Part shown: positions 24,179-32,469 of the stretch, in pieces
How positions within the stretch are numbered: the first letter of the stretch is position 1
Layout of the letters: each line of letters begins with the position of its first letter
DNA from: CAWCWK01 sp963842125
Lineage (GTDB): Bacteria > Pseudomonadota > Alphaproteobacteria > Rhizobiales > CAWCWK01
Reading direction: 5' to 3'
Assembly (NCBI GenBank): GCA_963842125.1
Contig: CAWJFE010000005.1
Span: forward strand, 1,426,001-1,490,000
Length of the DNA stretch: 64,000 nucleotides
Notes under the pieces: generated by a model
The model's database searches: none
Told to the model about the DNA's origin: nothing
What the model saw: the letters and a program-made list of their open reading frames with translations, nothing else
Program-made: the position numbers and the translations under genes

Positions 24179-25084
24179 CTACGAGACCGGTGCTTTCGAC
24201 CCCCGGTTCGTCCGTTCGCCAAGCATCGGGACGAGTTCGACCAGAAGCATAGCCGAGAAGATGAGGGCGCAGCCGGCGAGACCGACTGCCCCCATCCGAT
24301 CGTTCATGAAGATCGCGCCGAATAGCGCCGCGAAAAGCGCTTCCGACGAGAGGAAGATCGCGGCTTGAGGCGCGGTCGTGTAGCGCTGCCCGATGATCTG
24401 CAGCGTGAAGGCCAGCGACGAAGCGACGACGGCCGTATAGACGATCTCCCGCCATGCCGCAACGAGAGGCGCGAACCCGACATCCTCGAAGATCGTCGCA
24501 GCGAGAAGAGCGATCGCGCCTGCGACGGCCATCTGCGTAAGCGATAGGAGGAATGGCCGTCCGCTGTCGTTCACGAACCGGCCGATGAGGACTATTTGAA
24601 GGGCCCATAGGCTCGCGCTGATGATGGTCAGACCGTCGCCCACCGTAAGCGCCCCGATCTGCCCTCCGCCCAATAGGAAGATACCGACGATCGACAGCGC
24701 CATTGCCGGCCAGACGACGCGATGCGGCCATTGGCGAAAGAGTGCGATGGCGACGAAGGGGGCGAAGACGACGTAGAGCCCGGTCAGGAAGCCGGAATTC
24801 GTGACGGTCGTCGTGAGAAGTCCGACCTGCTGCGTCGCCATGGCGAGAAAGAGGACCGCGCCGATCAGTGCAAACGTGCGCCAGTCGGACCGTGTCGGCG
24901 CGGCCGCCGCGCGCGCGTTCTCCCAGATCGCGAAGGGAAGGAGCACGGCCGCCGCCAACAGAAATCGGGCGGCGACGAAGAACATCGGCCCGATCGACGA
25001 CATGGCCGTCGATTGCGCGATGAACGCCATGCCCCAGACCGCCCCGGCGACAAGCAGGAGCAGGTTCGCTACCGGTCTCGTCAC
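24179..25084 (-). CDS. EamA/DMT family transporter
   Basis: This 301-residue protein has ten predicted transmembrane segments in two EamA repeats, beginning NLLLLVAGAVWGMAFIAQST and ending the second repeat with APQAAIFLSSEALFAALFGA. The family exports metabolites such as amino acids or nucleosides; the substrate is unknown. The start is a GTG at 25,084, three bases after the stop of the small lipoprotein gene. It converges on uvrA with a 17-base gap. Confidence 0.87.
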   Translation of the reverse strand: MTRPVANLLLLVAGAVWGMAFIAQSTAMSSIGPMFFVAARFLLAAAVLLPFAIWENARAAAAPTRSDWRTFALIGAVLFLAMATQQVGLLTTTVTNSGFLTGLYVVFAPFVAIALFRQWPHRVVWPAMALSIVGIFLLGGGQIGALTVGDGLTIISASLWALQIVLIGRFVNDSGRPFLLSLTQMAVAGAIALLAATIFEDVGFAPLVAAWREIVYTAVVASSLAFTLQIIGQRYTTAPQAAIFLSSEALFAALFGAIFMNDRMGAVGLAGCALIFSAMLLVELVPMLGERTNRGSKAPVS

Positions 25085-25087
25085 GCC

Positions 25088-25243
25088 TCAGTCCGCCGCG
25101 TGACTGAACGGCGCGCCGCCGGACGATGCCCCGCGTCCTAGGCCGCCTTCGAGCCGGACGCTCCCGCCAGCGTCGACAGTCGTACTCTGGCACGCGGCGA
25201 TTGCGAGGCACGCAAGGGCCATCAGGCAGCGGAGGAAGGGCAT
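25088..25243 (-). CDS. Small putative lipoprotein
   Basis: This 51-codon frame was found by reading the gap between the EamA gene and the small membrane protein. It begins MPFLRCLMALACLAIAAC, a hydrophobic signal with the lipobox IAAC (cysteine at about 18), then QSTTVDAGGSVRLEGG and a short Gly/Ser-rich tail. The signal and lipobox suggest a tiny outer- or inner-membrane lipoprotein. The Shine-Dalgarno is weak. It ends three bases before the EamA start. No function is known, and chance coding is not excluded. Confidence 0.5.
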   Translation of the reverse strand: MPFLRCLMALACLAIAACQSTTVDAGGSVRLEGGLGRGASSGGAPFSHAAD

Positions 25244-25265
25244 TTCGATCCGTAAAGCGACTGTG

Positions 25266-25490
25266 TCAGGCCGCCTTCTTACCCTTCTTGATCAGCTTGT
25301 CGACCAAGGGCGTGACGACGAAGGTGATGAGCGGCACGGTAAGAATGGTCGTGATGAACGTCCGAACATACGTCGGCACGTCCAGGCCGCTGGTGAGATA
25401 GGTCAGACCGGTGACCGTCGGATAGACGGCCAGCCAGATGCCGATCATCATGAAGACTCGCTCCTTGGAGAACGCTTCCTTCGCCGTCAT
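25266..25490 (-). CDS. Small two-helix membrane protein
   Basis: This 74-residue protein reads MTAKEAFSKERVFMMIGIW, with hydrophobic segments at about 13-33 and 45-65 and a basic C-terminus (DKLIKKGKKAA). GGGGAGAA lies about nine bases before the ATG at 25,490, which supports that start over longer in-frame ones inside nuoF. The N-in C-in hairpin layout fits an inner-membrane protein. It lies 65 bases after nuoF, where nuoG is expected in most relatives; I cannot assign a family. Confidence 0.6.
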   Translation of the reverse strand: MTAKEAFSKERVFMMIGIWLAVYPTVTGLTYLTSGLDVPTYVRTFITTILTVPLITFVVTPLVDKLIKKGKKAA

Positions 25491-25555
25491 ACGGACAGTT
25501 CTCCCCGACCGGTCGATTGAGCGACGGCCCCTTCGGATCGAGACGGGGTCGTTGG

Positions 25556-26857
25556 CTATTCCGCCGCGATTGGCAGCGGCTCGGGCCGCGGGTTGCGCGA
25601 GAAATCGTCGATGCGGCGCTCGATCTCGTAGCGGAAGTGGCGGATGAGGCCCTGGACCGGCCAGGCAGCCGCGTCGCCGAGCGCACAAATGGTGTGGCCT
25701 TCGACCTGATAGGTCACTTCCAGGAGCATGTCGATCTCGCGCTTGTCGGCCTCGCCCTTCGCCATCCGCTGGAGGACACGCCACATCCAGCCAGTGCCCT
25801 CACGGCAGGGCGTGCACTGGCCGCAACTCTCATGCTTGTAGAAGTACGAGATGCGCGCGATGGCGCGGACGATGTCGGTCGATTTGTCCATAACGATGAC
25901 GGCGGCGGTGCCAAGACCGGACTTCAGGTTTCGCAGCGTGTCGAAATCCATCTTGAGGTCGTCGCACTGATAGGCCGGCAGGACCGGCACGGACGAGCCA
26001 CCCGGGATGACCGCCAGTAGATTGTCCCAGCCGCCGCGCACGCCGCCGCAATGCGTCTCGATGAGCTCACGGAAGGTGACACCCATCTCTTCCTCGACCG
26101 TACAGGGCCGCTCGACATGGCCGGAGATGCAGAAGAGCTTGGTGCCAGTATTGTTCGGCGTACCCAGACCGGAGAACCAGGCCGCGCCGCGGCGCAGGAT
26201 CGTCGGGGCCACGGCGATCGATTCGACGTTGTTTACCGTCGTAGGGCAACCGTAGAGGCCCATGTTCGCCGGGAAGGGCGGCTTCAGGCGCGGCATGCCC
26301 TTCTTGCCTTCGAGCGACTCCAGCAGCGCCGTCTCTTCGCCGCAAATATAGGCGCCGGCGCCGTGCGACACGTAGACGTGCATCGGCCAGCCATGGACGT
26401 TGTCATCCCCGAGGAGGTTCGCGTCGTAGCACTCGTCGATGGCGCGCTGAAGCGCTTCGCGCTCGCGGATGTATTCGCCGCGAATGTAGATGTAGCATGC
26501 GTGAGCGCGCATCGCGAAGCTGGCGATCAAGCATCCTTCGATAAAGATGTGCGGATCGTGCCGCATGATCTCCCGATCCTTGCAGGTGCCGGGCTCCGAC
26601 TCGTCGGCATTGACGACGAGATAATGCGGGCGCTCGGCGACCTCCTTGGGCATGAAGGACCATTTGAGGCCCGTCGGAAAGCCGGCCCCTCCGCGCCCGC
26701 GAAGGCCGGAGTTCTTCATCTCCTCGATGATCCAGTCGCGGCCCTTGTCGATCAGGCCCTTCGTGTCGTCCCACGCGCCGCGCTTCCGGGCGCCGGCAAG
26801 GCCGACATCGCGCTGGCCGTAGAGATTGGTGAAGATGCGGTCTTCGTCGCGGAGCAT
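25556..26857 (-). CDS. nuoF: NADH-quinone oxidoreductase subunit F
   Basis: This 433-residue NADH-binding 51-kDa subunit of complex I oxidises NADH through FMN. Visible parts: the glycine-rich NADH/FMN site LRGRGGAGFPTGLKW, the FMN-side ICGEETALLESLEG, and the N3 4Fe-4S ligands in ESCGQCTPCREGTGW with a fourth cysteine in HTICALGD. It follows nuoE after 56 bases. It is the last nuo gene of this cluster; nuoG does not follow. Confidence 0.96.
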   Translation of the reverse strand: MLRDEDRIFTNLYGQRDVGLAGARKRGAWDDTKGLIDKGRDWIIEEMKNSGLRGRGGAGFPTGLKWSFMPKEVAERPHYLVVNADESEPGTCKDREIMRHDPHIFIEGCLIASFAMRAHACYIYIRGEYIREREALQRAIDECYDANLLGDDNVHGWPMHVYVSHGAGAYICGEETALLESLEGKKGMPRLKPPFPANMGLYGCPTTVNNVESIAVAPTILRRGAAWFSGLGTPNNTGTKLFCISGHVERPCTVEEEMGVTFRELIETHCGGVRGGWDNLLAVIPGGSSVPVLPAYQCDDLKMDFDTLRNLKSGLGTAAVIVMDKSTDIVRAIARISYFYKHESCGQCTPCREGTGWMWRVLQRMAKGEADKREIDMLLEVTYQVEGHTICALGDAAAWPVQGLIRHFRYEIERRIDDFSRNPRPEPLPIAAE

Positions 26858-26913
26858 GGCCCGTTCCTTGTCGCTCGCTTGGCGAGGCTTTGTCGTGCTG
26901 CGCGGTGCGCCGG

Positions 26914-28632
26914 TTAGTCCTTCACCCCATCGGGCGTCTGGCCGGTCTCGCCGTCGTCATAGCGCTTCGAGAAGTCGGTCGTGTCGCCGGCCGCCAGGGT
27001 CTTGGCCTGTCCGACCCAGTCGTCGCGCGAGATCCGACCGTTGAAGCCTTCGAGGTGATCGTCGACCCACTGGACGTTCTCGTCCGTCCAGACGGCGAGC
27101 TGGCCGAAATGGAAGAAGCCAAGCGAGTTCAGGAGACCTTCGAGCTTCGGTCCGATGCCGGACACGCGCTTGAGGTCGTCCGCCTCCCCACGCGCCGCCT
27201 CCAGGACGAGAGGTGCCCGGTCGTCGGCGCGAGCTGCGGCGCGGAGTGCCTTGGCTTCCTCAGCGGTCGTCTTCGACCCGAGCTTAACGCTTGCGGTCGC
27301 TACACCTGACGCTGGTTTATCGGTCGTCTCAAAGAGCGTTTCGGCTTTGGCCTGATCAAGAGATTGTTCGGTCTTGGCGGCTGCGCCCAGCGAAGGATTG
27401 GCCGGGTCCGTAGCTGCTGCCGTGTCCTTGCGAACGCCTTCGGCAGCAGACATCACGCTGCCTGTAGGCGTCTCCTTAGGCAAAGCGCCGTCGTCATCAT
27501 TGATGCCGACCGTGGTATCGCCGCCAGTAGTCGGCGCTTCGCCAACCTGGGGCGCCGTCGTTTGGCCGGACGCCGTCGAAGGAATGGGCGCGCCTGCGGC
27601 CTCGGTTCCTTCCAAGCCCGTCGCGGCCTCCTGTCCTACACGAGCGTTCTTGCCGGGGTCCGGGCGGCGGGCATCGGCTCTGCGCTCTTCGTCGGCATCA
27701 CCAGTCGTCGCGCCCGGAGCACCGCCGCCCACAGGCGCGTTCTCCGACTTCGCGAAGGTGCTCGACTCGATGCTGCTTTTCTCGCGGGCCACCGCATCGC
27801 CGGACCGGTCTTCGCCTTGTGGCGTCCTCGCGACCACGTCCGATGTCGCAGTGTCGGCCGGGTCGAGCGCCTGTGTTCCGTCGCGGCGCTGCTTGATGTC
27901 GTCGGCAACCTCGCCCGAAGCGCTGTCGACCTGCGCTTCGAGACGCTCGTCGGCAGATTTCGGCTGCGCCTTCGCGACGGGTTCGGTAGCGGGATCGACC
28001 GGGCCGTCCTCATGCGGCGGCGTGCGGGTGATCGCCGCCTCATCGGTCAGCGTCGTGGCACCACCGAGCGGATAGGAGGTCGTCCGGTCGCTCTGCGGAC
28101 CGGGGCGTACGTCCTCGCCGCGCTTCAGCTTGAGAAGGAGGTCCTCGAAGCCGTCCGGGGTCAGGTCTTCGTAATAGTCCTTGTTGATCTGCACCATCGG
28201 CGCGTTCACGCACGCACCGAGGCACTCGACCTCCAGCCAGGACAGCATGCCATCCGTCGAGACCGTGCTCTCCGGCCCGATCACGCGCTTGCAAACCTCG
28301 CGGATCTCGTCCGATCCGCGCAGCATGCAGGGCGTCGTCCCGCAGAGCTGGACGAAGTGCTTCCCAACCGGTGCGAGGTTGAACATCGTATAAAAAGTCG
28401 CGACTTCGAGCGCACGGATATAGGGCATGCCGAGCATATCCGCGACGTAGCGGATCGCCGGCTCGGGCAGCCAGCCGTCATGCTGCTCCTGCGCACGCCA
28501 CAGCAGAGGAATGACCGCCGATTGCTGGCGGCCCTCAGGGAATTTGCCGATCTGGCCCTTGGCCCATTCCTCGTTGTCGTTCGAGAAAGCGAAGGCTTCG
28601 GGTTGCTCTGCGGCGAGACGGCGGACGGCCAT
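26914..28632 (-). CDS. nuoE: NADH-quinone oxidoreductase subunit E with long disordered extension
   Basis: This 572-residue protein has three parts. Residues 1-175 are the thioredoxin-like 24-kDa subunit with the N1a 2Fe-2S ligands C97, C102, C137 and C141 (LCGTTPC, ECLGAC). Residues about 176-485 are a low-complexity stretch rich in Ala, Asp, Glu, Thr, Gly and Pro. Residues about 487-556 form a helix-hairpin-helix-like module starting LKRVSGIGPKLEGLLNSLGF. Rhizobial NuoE proteins often carry this end module, but the linker here is much longer than the E. coli subunit (166 residues in all) would need. Lies between nuoD and nuoF. Confidence 0.93.
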   Translation of the reverse strand: MAVRRLAAEQPEAFAFSNDNEEWAKGQIGKFPEGRQQSAVIPLLWRAQEQHDGWLPEPAIRYVADMLGMPYIRALEVATFYTMFNLAPVGKHFVQLCGTTPCMLRGSDEIREVCKRVIGPESTVSTDGMLSWLEVECLGACVNAPMVQINKDYYEDLTPDGFEDLLLKLKRGEDVRPGPQSDRTTSYPLGGATTLTDEAAITRTPPHEDGPVDPATEPVAKAQPKSADERLEAQVDSASGEVADDIKQRRDGTQALDPADTATSDVVARTPQGEDRSGDAVAREKSSIESSTFAKSENAPVGGGAPGATTGDADEERRADARRPDPGKNARVGQEAATGLEGTEAAGAPIPSTASGQTTAPQVGEAPTTGGDTTVGINDDDGALPKETPTGSVMSAAEGVRKDTAAATDPANPSLGAAAKTEQSLDQAKAETLFETTDKPASGVATASVKLGSKTTAEEAKALRAAARADDRAPLVLEAARGEADDLKRVSGIGPKLEGLLNSLGFFHFGQLAVWTDENVQWVDDHLEGFNGRISRDDWVGQAKTLAAGDTTDFSKRYDDGETGQTPDGVKD

Positions 28633-28659
28633 GCGTATCTTCCTAAATCTTCGTTCCGC

Positions 28660-29850
28660 CTAGCGGTCGATCTCACCGAACACGACGTCGAGCGTTCCGA
28701 TGATCGCGCTGACATCGGCCAGCATGTGACCCTTCGACATGAAGTCCATTGCAGCCATGTGGGCGAAGCCCGGCGCGCGGATCTTGCAGCGATAGGGTTT
28801 GTTGGTGCCGTCGGAGACGAGGTAGACCCCGAATTCGCCCTTCGGCGCTTCCACGGCGGCGTAGGCCTCGCCAGCAGGAATGCGGAAGCCCTCGGTGTAA
28901 AGCTTGAAGTGGTGGATGAGCGCTTCCATCGAGCGCTTCATTTCCGAGCGCTTGGGCGGCGCGACCTTGCCGTCGGCCGTCGTGACGGGGCCCTGGCCCT
29001 TCGGCGAACTCAGAAGCTCGATGCACTGCCGCATGATCTTTACCGACTCGCGCATCTCGTCCATGCGGACGACATAGCGATCGTAGCAGTCGCCGTTCTT
29101 GCCAATGGCAACGCCGAAATCGAGGTCGGCGTAGCACTCGTAGGGTTGGCTCTTGCGAAGGTCCCAGGCGACGCCCGAACCGCGCACCATCACGCCCGAA
29201 AAACCGCGCGCCCAAGCGTCTTCCGCCGTCACGATGCCGATGTCGACGTTGCGTTGCTTGAAGATGCGGTTCTCGGTCAGCAGGCTCTCGAGATCGTCGC
29301 ACACGCCGAGGAACGGGTCGCACCAATCCCAGATGTCCTGCAGAAGCTCGGGCTGCACGTCCTGATGGACGCCGCCGACGCGAAAATAGTTCGCGTGGAG
29401 CCGAGCGCCCGATGCGCGCTCGTAGAATTCCATCAGCTTCTCGCGCTCCTCGAAGCCCCAAAGCGGCGGGGTCAGCGCGCCGACATCCATGGCCTGCGTC
29501 GTGACGTTGAGGAGGTGCGATAGGATGCGGCCGATCTCGCAGAAGAGAACGCGCACGAGCTGACCACGATAGGGAATCGTGATGCCGGCGAGCTTCTCGG
29601 CAGCCAGACAGAAGGCGTGTTCCTGATTCATAGGCGCGACGTAGTCGAGCCGGTCGAAATAGGGGATCGCCTGCGTATACGTCTTGTGCTCGATCAACTT
29701 CTCGGTGCCGCGATGCAACAGCCCGACATGGGGGTCGACGCGCTCGACCACCTCACCGTCGAGCTCCAGCACGAGACGCAGCACGCCGTGCGCCGCCGGG
29801 TGCTGCGGACCGAAATTGATGGTGAAATTGCGAAGCTCGGCTTCGGCCAT
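28660..29850 (-). CDS. nuoD: NADH-quinone oxidoreductase subunit D
   Basis: This 396-residue 49-kDa subunit forms part of the quinone site with NuoB. It shows NFGPQHPAAHGVLRLVLEL (the quinone-binding histidine loop) and ends in the conserved ADVSAIIGTLDVVFGEIDR. The length is normal for a separate NuoD, not a NuoCD fusion. It starts 12 bases after nuoC ends. Confidence 0.96.
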   Translation of the reverse strand: MAEAELRNFTINFGPQHPAAHGVLRLVLELDGEVVERVDPHVGLLHRGTEKLIEHKTYTQAIPYFDRLDYVAPMNQEHAFCLAAEKLAGITIPYRGQLVRVLFCEIGRILSHLLNVTTQAMDVGALTPPLWGFEEREKLMEFYERASGARLHANYFRVGGVHQDVQPELLQDIWDWCDPFLGVCDDLESLLTENRIFKQRNVDIGIVTAEDAWARGFSGVMVRGSGVAWDLRKSQPYECYADLDFGVAIGKNGDCYDRYVVRMDEMRESVKIMRQCIELLSSPKGQGPVTTADGKVAPPKRSEMKRSMEALIHHFKLYTEGFRIPAGEAYAAVEAPKGEFGVYLVSDGTNKPYRCKIRAPGFAHMAAMDFMSKGHMLADVSAIIGTLDVVFGEIDR

Positions 29851-29862
29851 GACGTGCGGACC

Positions 29863-30522
29863 CTAGTTCGGCTTCTCGGACGCTTTTTCATCGCCCGGCA
29901 GCACGTATTGTGGACCCTCCCAAGGGGAGAGGAAATCGAAGGAGCGGAATTCCTGCTGAAGCCGGACGGGCTCGTAGACAACGCGCTTCAGATCGTCGTC
30001 GTAACGAACCTCGACGAAGCCCGTCAGCGGGAAATCCTTGCGCAGCGGATGACCGTCGAAGCCGTAATCCGTCAGCAGGCGCCGCAGATCGGGGTGGCCG
30101 GAGAAGAAGATGCCGAAGAGATCGTAAGCCTCGCGTTCATACCAGTCCGCATTCGGGAAGACCGAGATGATCGATGGCACCATCGTCTCTTCATCGGCAC
30201 CGAGCTTCACTCGGATACGCGCGTTCTGGGTCGGGCTGAGGAGATGATAGACGACGTCGAACCGCTCGGCGCGCTGCGGATAGTCGACGCCGCAAAGATC
30301 GATCAGACACCAGAACTGGAGACGGACGTCGTCCCGCAGCGTGGACATGACACGAACGACGGAGTCGGGACGAATCTCGATCGTCAGTTCGGCGAGCGTG
30401 TCGGATGTCGACACCAGCGCGTCGCCCAAAACGTCCGTCAGGTGGGCGATCGTCTCGTCGAACGGACCTTCGATGAGAATGGGCTCGCCCGTGGGCTCTG
30501 CAGTCTCGGTATCATCGGCCAT
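29863..30522 (-). CDS. nuoC: NADH-quinone oxidoreductase subunit C
   Basis: This 219-residue 30-kDa subunit belongs to the peripheral arm. The family signature is ERE-type NADWYEREAYDLFGIFFSGHPDLRRLLTDYGF, followed by GHPLRKDFPLTGFVEVRYDD. The N-terminal 28 residues are acidic and poorly conserved. Nine bases separate it from nuoB. Confidence 0.95.
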   Translation of the reverse strand: MADDTETAEPTGEPILIEGPFDETIAHLTDVLGDALVSTSDTLAELTIEIRPDSVVRVMSTLRDDVRLQFWCLIDLCGVDYPQRAERFDVVYHLLSPTQNARIRVKLGADEETMVPSIISVFPNADWYEREAYDLFGIFFSGHPDLRRLLTDYGFDGHPLRKDFPLTGFVEVRYDDDLKRVVYEPVRLQQEFRSFDFLSPWEGPQYVLPGDEKASEKPN

Positions 30523-30531
30523 GGGTCGCCC

Positions 30532-31161
30532 TCAACGCTCGATCGTTCCGACGCGGCGGATCTTCTTCTGCAGGAGAAGAACGCCGTAGAGCAGTGCCTC
30601 CGCCGTCGGCGGGCAGCCCGGCACGTAGATATCCACCGGGAGGATGCGGTCGCAGCCGCGTACGACGGAATAGCTATAATGGTAGTAGCCGCCGCCATTG
30701 GCGCAGGAGCCCATCGAGATGACGTAGCGCGGCTCCGGCATCTGATCGTAGACCTTGCGGATCGCGGGGGCCATCTTGTTTGTCAGCGTGCCGGCCACGA
30801 TGATGACGTCGGACTGGCGCGGTGAGGCGCGGGGCGCAAAACCGAAACGCTCCGCATCGTAGCGCGGCATCGACATCTGCATCATCTCGACGGCGCAGCA
30901 CGCCAGACCGAACGTCATCCACATCAGCGAGCCGGTGCGAGCCCAGGTGATGAGATCGTCGGCGGCGGTGACGATGAACCCCTTATCGGAGAGCTCGTCG
31001 TTCAATCCGCGGAAGTAGGGGTCATCGGCGCCGACGGGCTCGCCGGTCTGCGGATCGAGAATGCCCCTCGGCTGCGGCGCGACGAGCGTGCCGCCCGGTT
31101 CGCGGGCCACGCCCTCGGGTGCCGCCATCGCATTCGGCGTGAGCACGAGCCTGTTGTCCAT
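30532..31161 (-). CDS. nuoB: NADH-quinone oxidoreductase subunit B
   Basis: This 209-residue subunit binds the N2 4Fe-4S cluster that reduces quinone. Ligands are in GLACCAVEMM, SMGSCANGGG and VPGCPPTAEA. The ATG at 31,161 shares a base with the nuoA stop (TGATG), which supports this start and implies coupled translation. An N-terminal extension of about 50 residues (DNRLVLTPNAM onward) precedes the conserved core, as in other alphaproteobacteria. Confidence 0.95.
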   Translation of the reverse strand: MDNRLVLTPNAMAAPEGVAREPGGTLVAPQPRGILDPQTGEPVGADDPYFRGLNDELSDKGFIVTAADDLITWARTGSLMWMTFGLACCAVEMMQMSMPRYDAERFGFAPRASPRQSDVIIVAGTLTNKMAPAIRKVYDQMPEPRYVISMGSCANGGGYYHYSYSVVRGCDRILPVDIYVPGCPPTAEALLYGVLLLQKKIRRVGTIER

Positions 31162-31526
31162 CAATCCCACTCCAGGGCGCCCTTCTTCCATTCGTAGGCA
31201 AAGCCTACCGTGAGCACGGCCAGAAAGCCGATCATCGACCAGAACGCGAACCAGCCCAGCTCACCGAAAGCCACCGCCCAGGGGAAGAGGAACGCGATCT
31301 CGAGGTCGAAGATGATGAAGAGGATCGCGACGAGATAGAAGCGGATGTCGAACTTCATGCGCGCATCGTCAAAGGCCGCAAAGCCGCACTCATAGGCCGA
31401 CAGCTTCTCGGAGTCGGGCTTCGAATAGGCCACGACGAAGGACGAGGCCATCAGCACGCCCGATATCAAAATCGAAACGCCGATGAAGATCGCGAGCGGC
31501 AGATAATCGTAGAGTAGCGGCGTCAT
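31161..31526 (-). CDS. nuoA: NADH-quinone oxidoreductase subunit A
   Basis: This 121-residue membrane subunit has three transmembrane helices. Hallmarks are SDPEKLSAYECGF-like KPDSEKLSAYECGF, then FDIRFYLVAILFIIFDLEIAFLFPW. The ATG at 31,526 has GGAGAA a few bases upstream. It is the first gene of nuoABCDEF and lies downstream of tRNA-Asp on the same strand. Confidence 0.95.
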   Translation of the reverse strand: MTPLLYDYLPLAIFIGVSILISGVLMASSFVVAYSKPDSEKLSAYECGFAAFDDARMKFDIRFYLVAILFIIFDLEIAFLFPWAVAFGELGWFAFWSMIGFLAVLTVGFAYEWKKGALEWD

Positions 31527-31669
31527 GGATTCTCCATGGGTTCGTGACCCGGAAAATACGCGCGATCCGGCCCTCGTCAACGGCGGACGCTTGTCGCACC
31601 GGGCCTAGCCCGTGCGCAGGCCAGCCGCAAGGCTGAAGACGCCACATTCGAATGGAGAGGGAAGGAAAA

Positions 31670-31746
<77 letters not shown>

Positions 31747-31780
31747 GCGAGACGCCGTTCGGTATCGGCGGAGTAGCGCG

Positions 31781-31809
31781 GGTTTAGAGGGCGACGCGGA
31801 TGGCGTCAA
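31781..31809 (-). promoter_or_regulatory. Probable sigma-70 promoter of tRNA-Asp
   Basis: On the minus strand TTGACG, a 17-base spacer and TAAACC, 35 bases upstream of the tRNA. Confidence 0.5.
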
Positions 31810-31854
31810 GCGCCTGCCGGAGACATTTGCGAATGAGATTTGACGGCGGGGAAA

Positions 31855-31930
31855 TGGTGGGCGGTGACGGGCTCGAACCGCCGACATTCTCGGTGTAAAC
31901 GAGACGCTCTACCAACTGAGCTAACCGCCC
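31855..31930 (-). tRNA. tRNA-Val (TAC)
   Basis: The acceptor is GGGCGGT/ACCGCCC, the D-arm GCTC...GAGC, the anticodon loop TTTACAC (TAC), the discriminator A, and CCA is encoded. It follows hupB and precedes tRNA-Asp on the same strand. Confidence 0.95.
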
Positions 31931-31963
31931 GGACCGTGCCGGTAGTGCCGTCATACATGCACG

Positions 31964-31992
31964 AAAAAGCCCGACGCTGGCAAGCGCCGGGC
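31964..31992 (-). terminator. Rho-independent terminator of hupB
   Basis: On the minus strand GCCCGGCGC-TTGCCA-GCGTCGGGC forms a 9-bp stem with one G-T pair, followed by TTTTT. It lies 25 bases after the hupB stop. Confidence 0.85.
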
Positions 31993-32017
31993 CTTCCCTA
32001 GACGAATTCGACAGCTG

Positions 32018-32290
32018 CTAGTTCAGCGCGTCCTTGAACTGCTTGCCGGCTGAAAACTTCGGCGACTTCGACGCCTTGATCTTGATCGTCTCGCCGGTGC
32101 GGGGATTACGACCGTCACGGGCGGCGCGTGCGGACACGCCAAACGTGCCGAAGCCGGTCAGTCGGACTTCATCGCCCTTCTTCAGCGTCGCAACGACGCC
32201 ATCGAGCAGCGCATCGACGGCGGCTCCGGCATCCTTGCGGGACAGTTCAGTCTCGCTCGCAACGTGGTCGATCAGTTCGCTCTTGTTCAT
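32018..32290 (-). CDS. hupB: DNA-binding protein HU
   Basis: This 90-residue HU-beta protein packs and bends DNA as a dimer. It starts MNKSELIDHVASETELSRKD and has the DNA-binding arm GRNPRTGETIKIKASKSPKFSAGK with the conserved Asn-Pro. It lies downstream of lon on the same strand, with terminators after both genes, so each is likely its own transcript. Confidence 0.96.
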   Translation of the reverse strand: MNKSELIDHVASETELSRKDAGAAVDALLDGVVATLKKGDEVRLTGFGTFGVSARAARDGRNPRTGETIKIKASKSPKFSAGKQFKDALN

Positions 32291-32410
32291 GACTCAATAC
32301 CTTTCTCATCGTGACGCAAAAGCCATGCTCACGCGTCCGTGGTGAGTGAAACGCAGGGAATTTGCAAGCGGTTCCGCCATTTCTGGTCGGAGCCCCCCTG
32401 CCGTCCACAG

Positions 32411-32439
32411 AAAAAGGGCAGCGCCCGCGCGCCGCCCTT
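32411..32439 (-). terminator. Rho-independent terminator of lon
   Basis: On the minus strand AAGGGCGGCGC-GCGG-GCGCTGCCCTT forms an 11-bp stem with one G-T pair and runs into TTTTT, 30 bases after the lon stop. Confidence 0.85.
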
Positions 32440-32469
32440 CCCCTTAGTGACCGTAAAAACGACCCGGCG

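Noticed and set aside
27364..29523. A 719-codon open frame opposite nuoE and nuoD
   Set aside because: Crosses a real gene boundary on the other strand and has no conserved motif.
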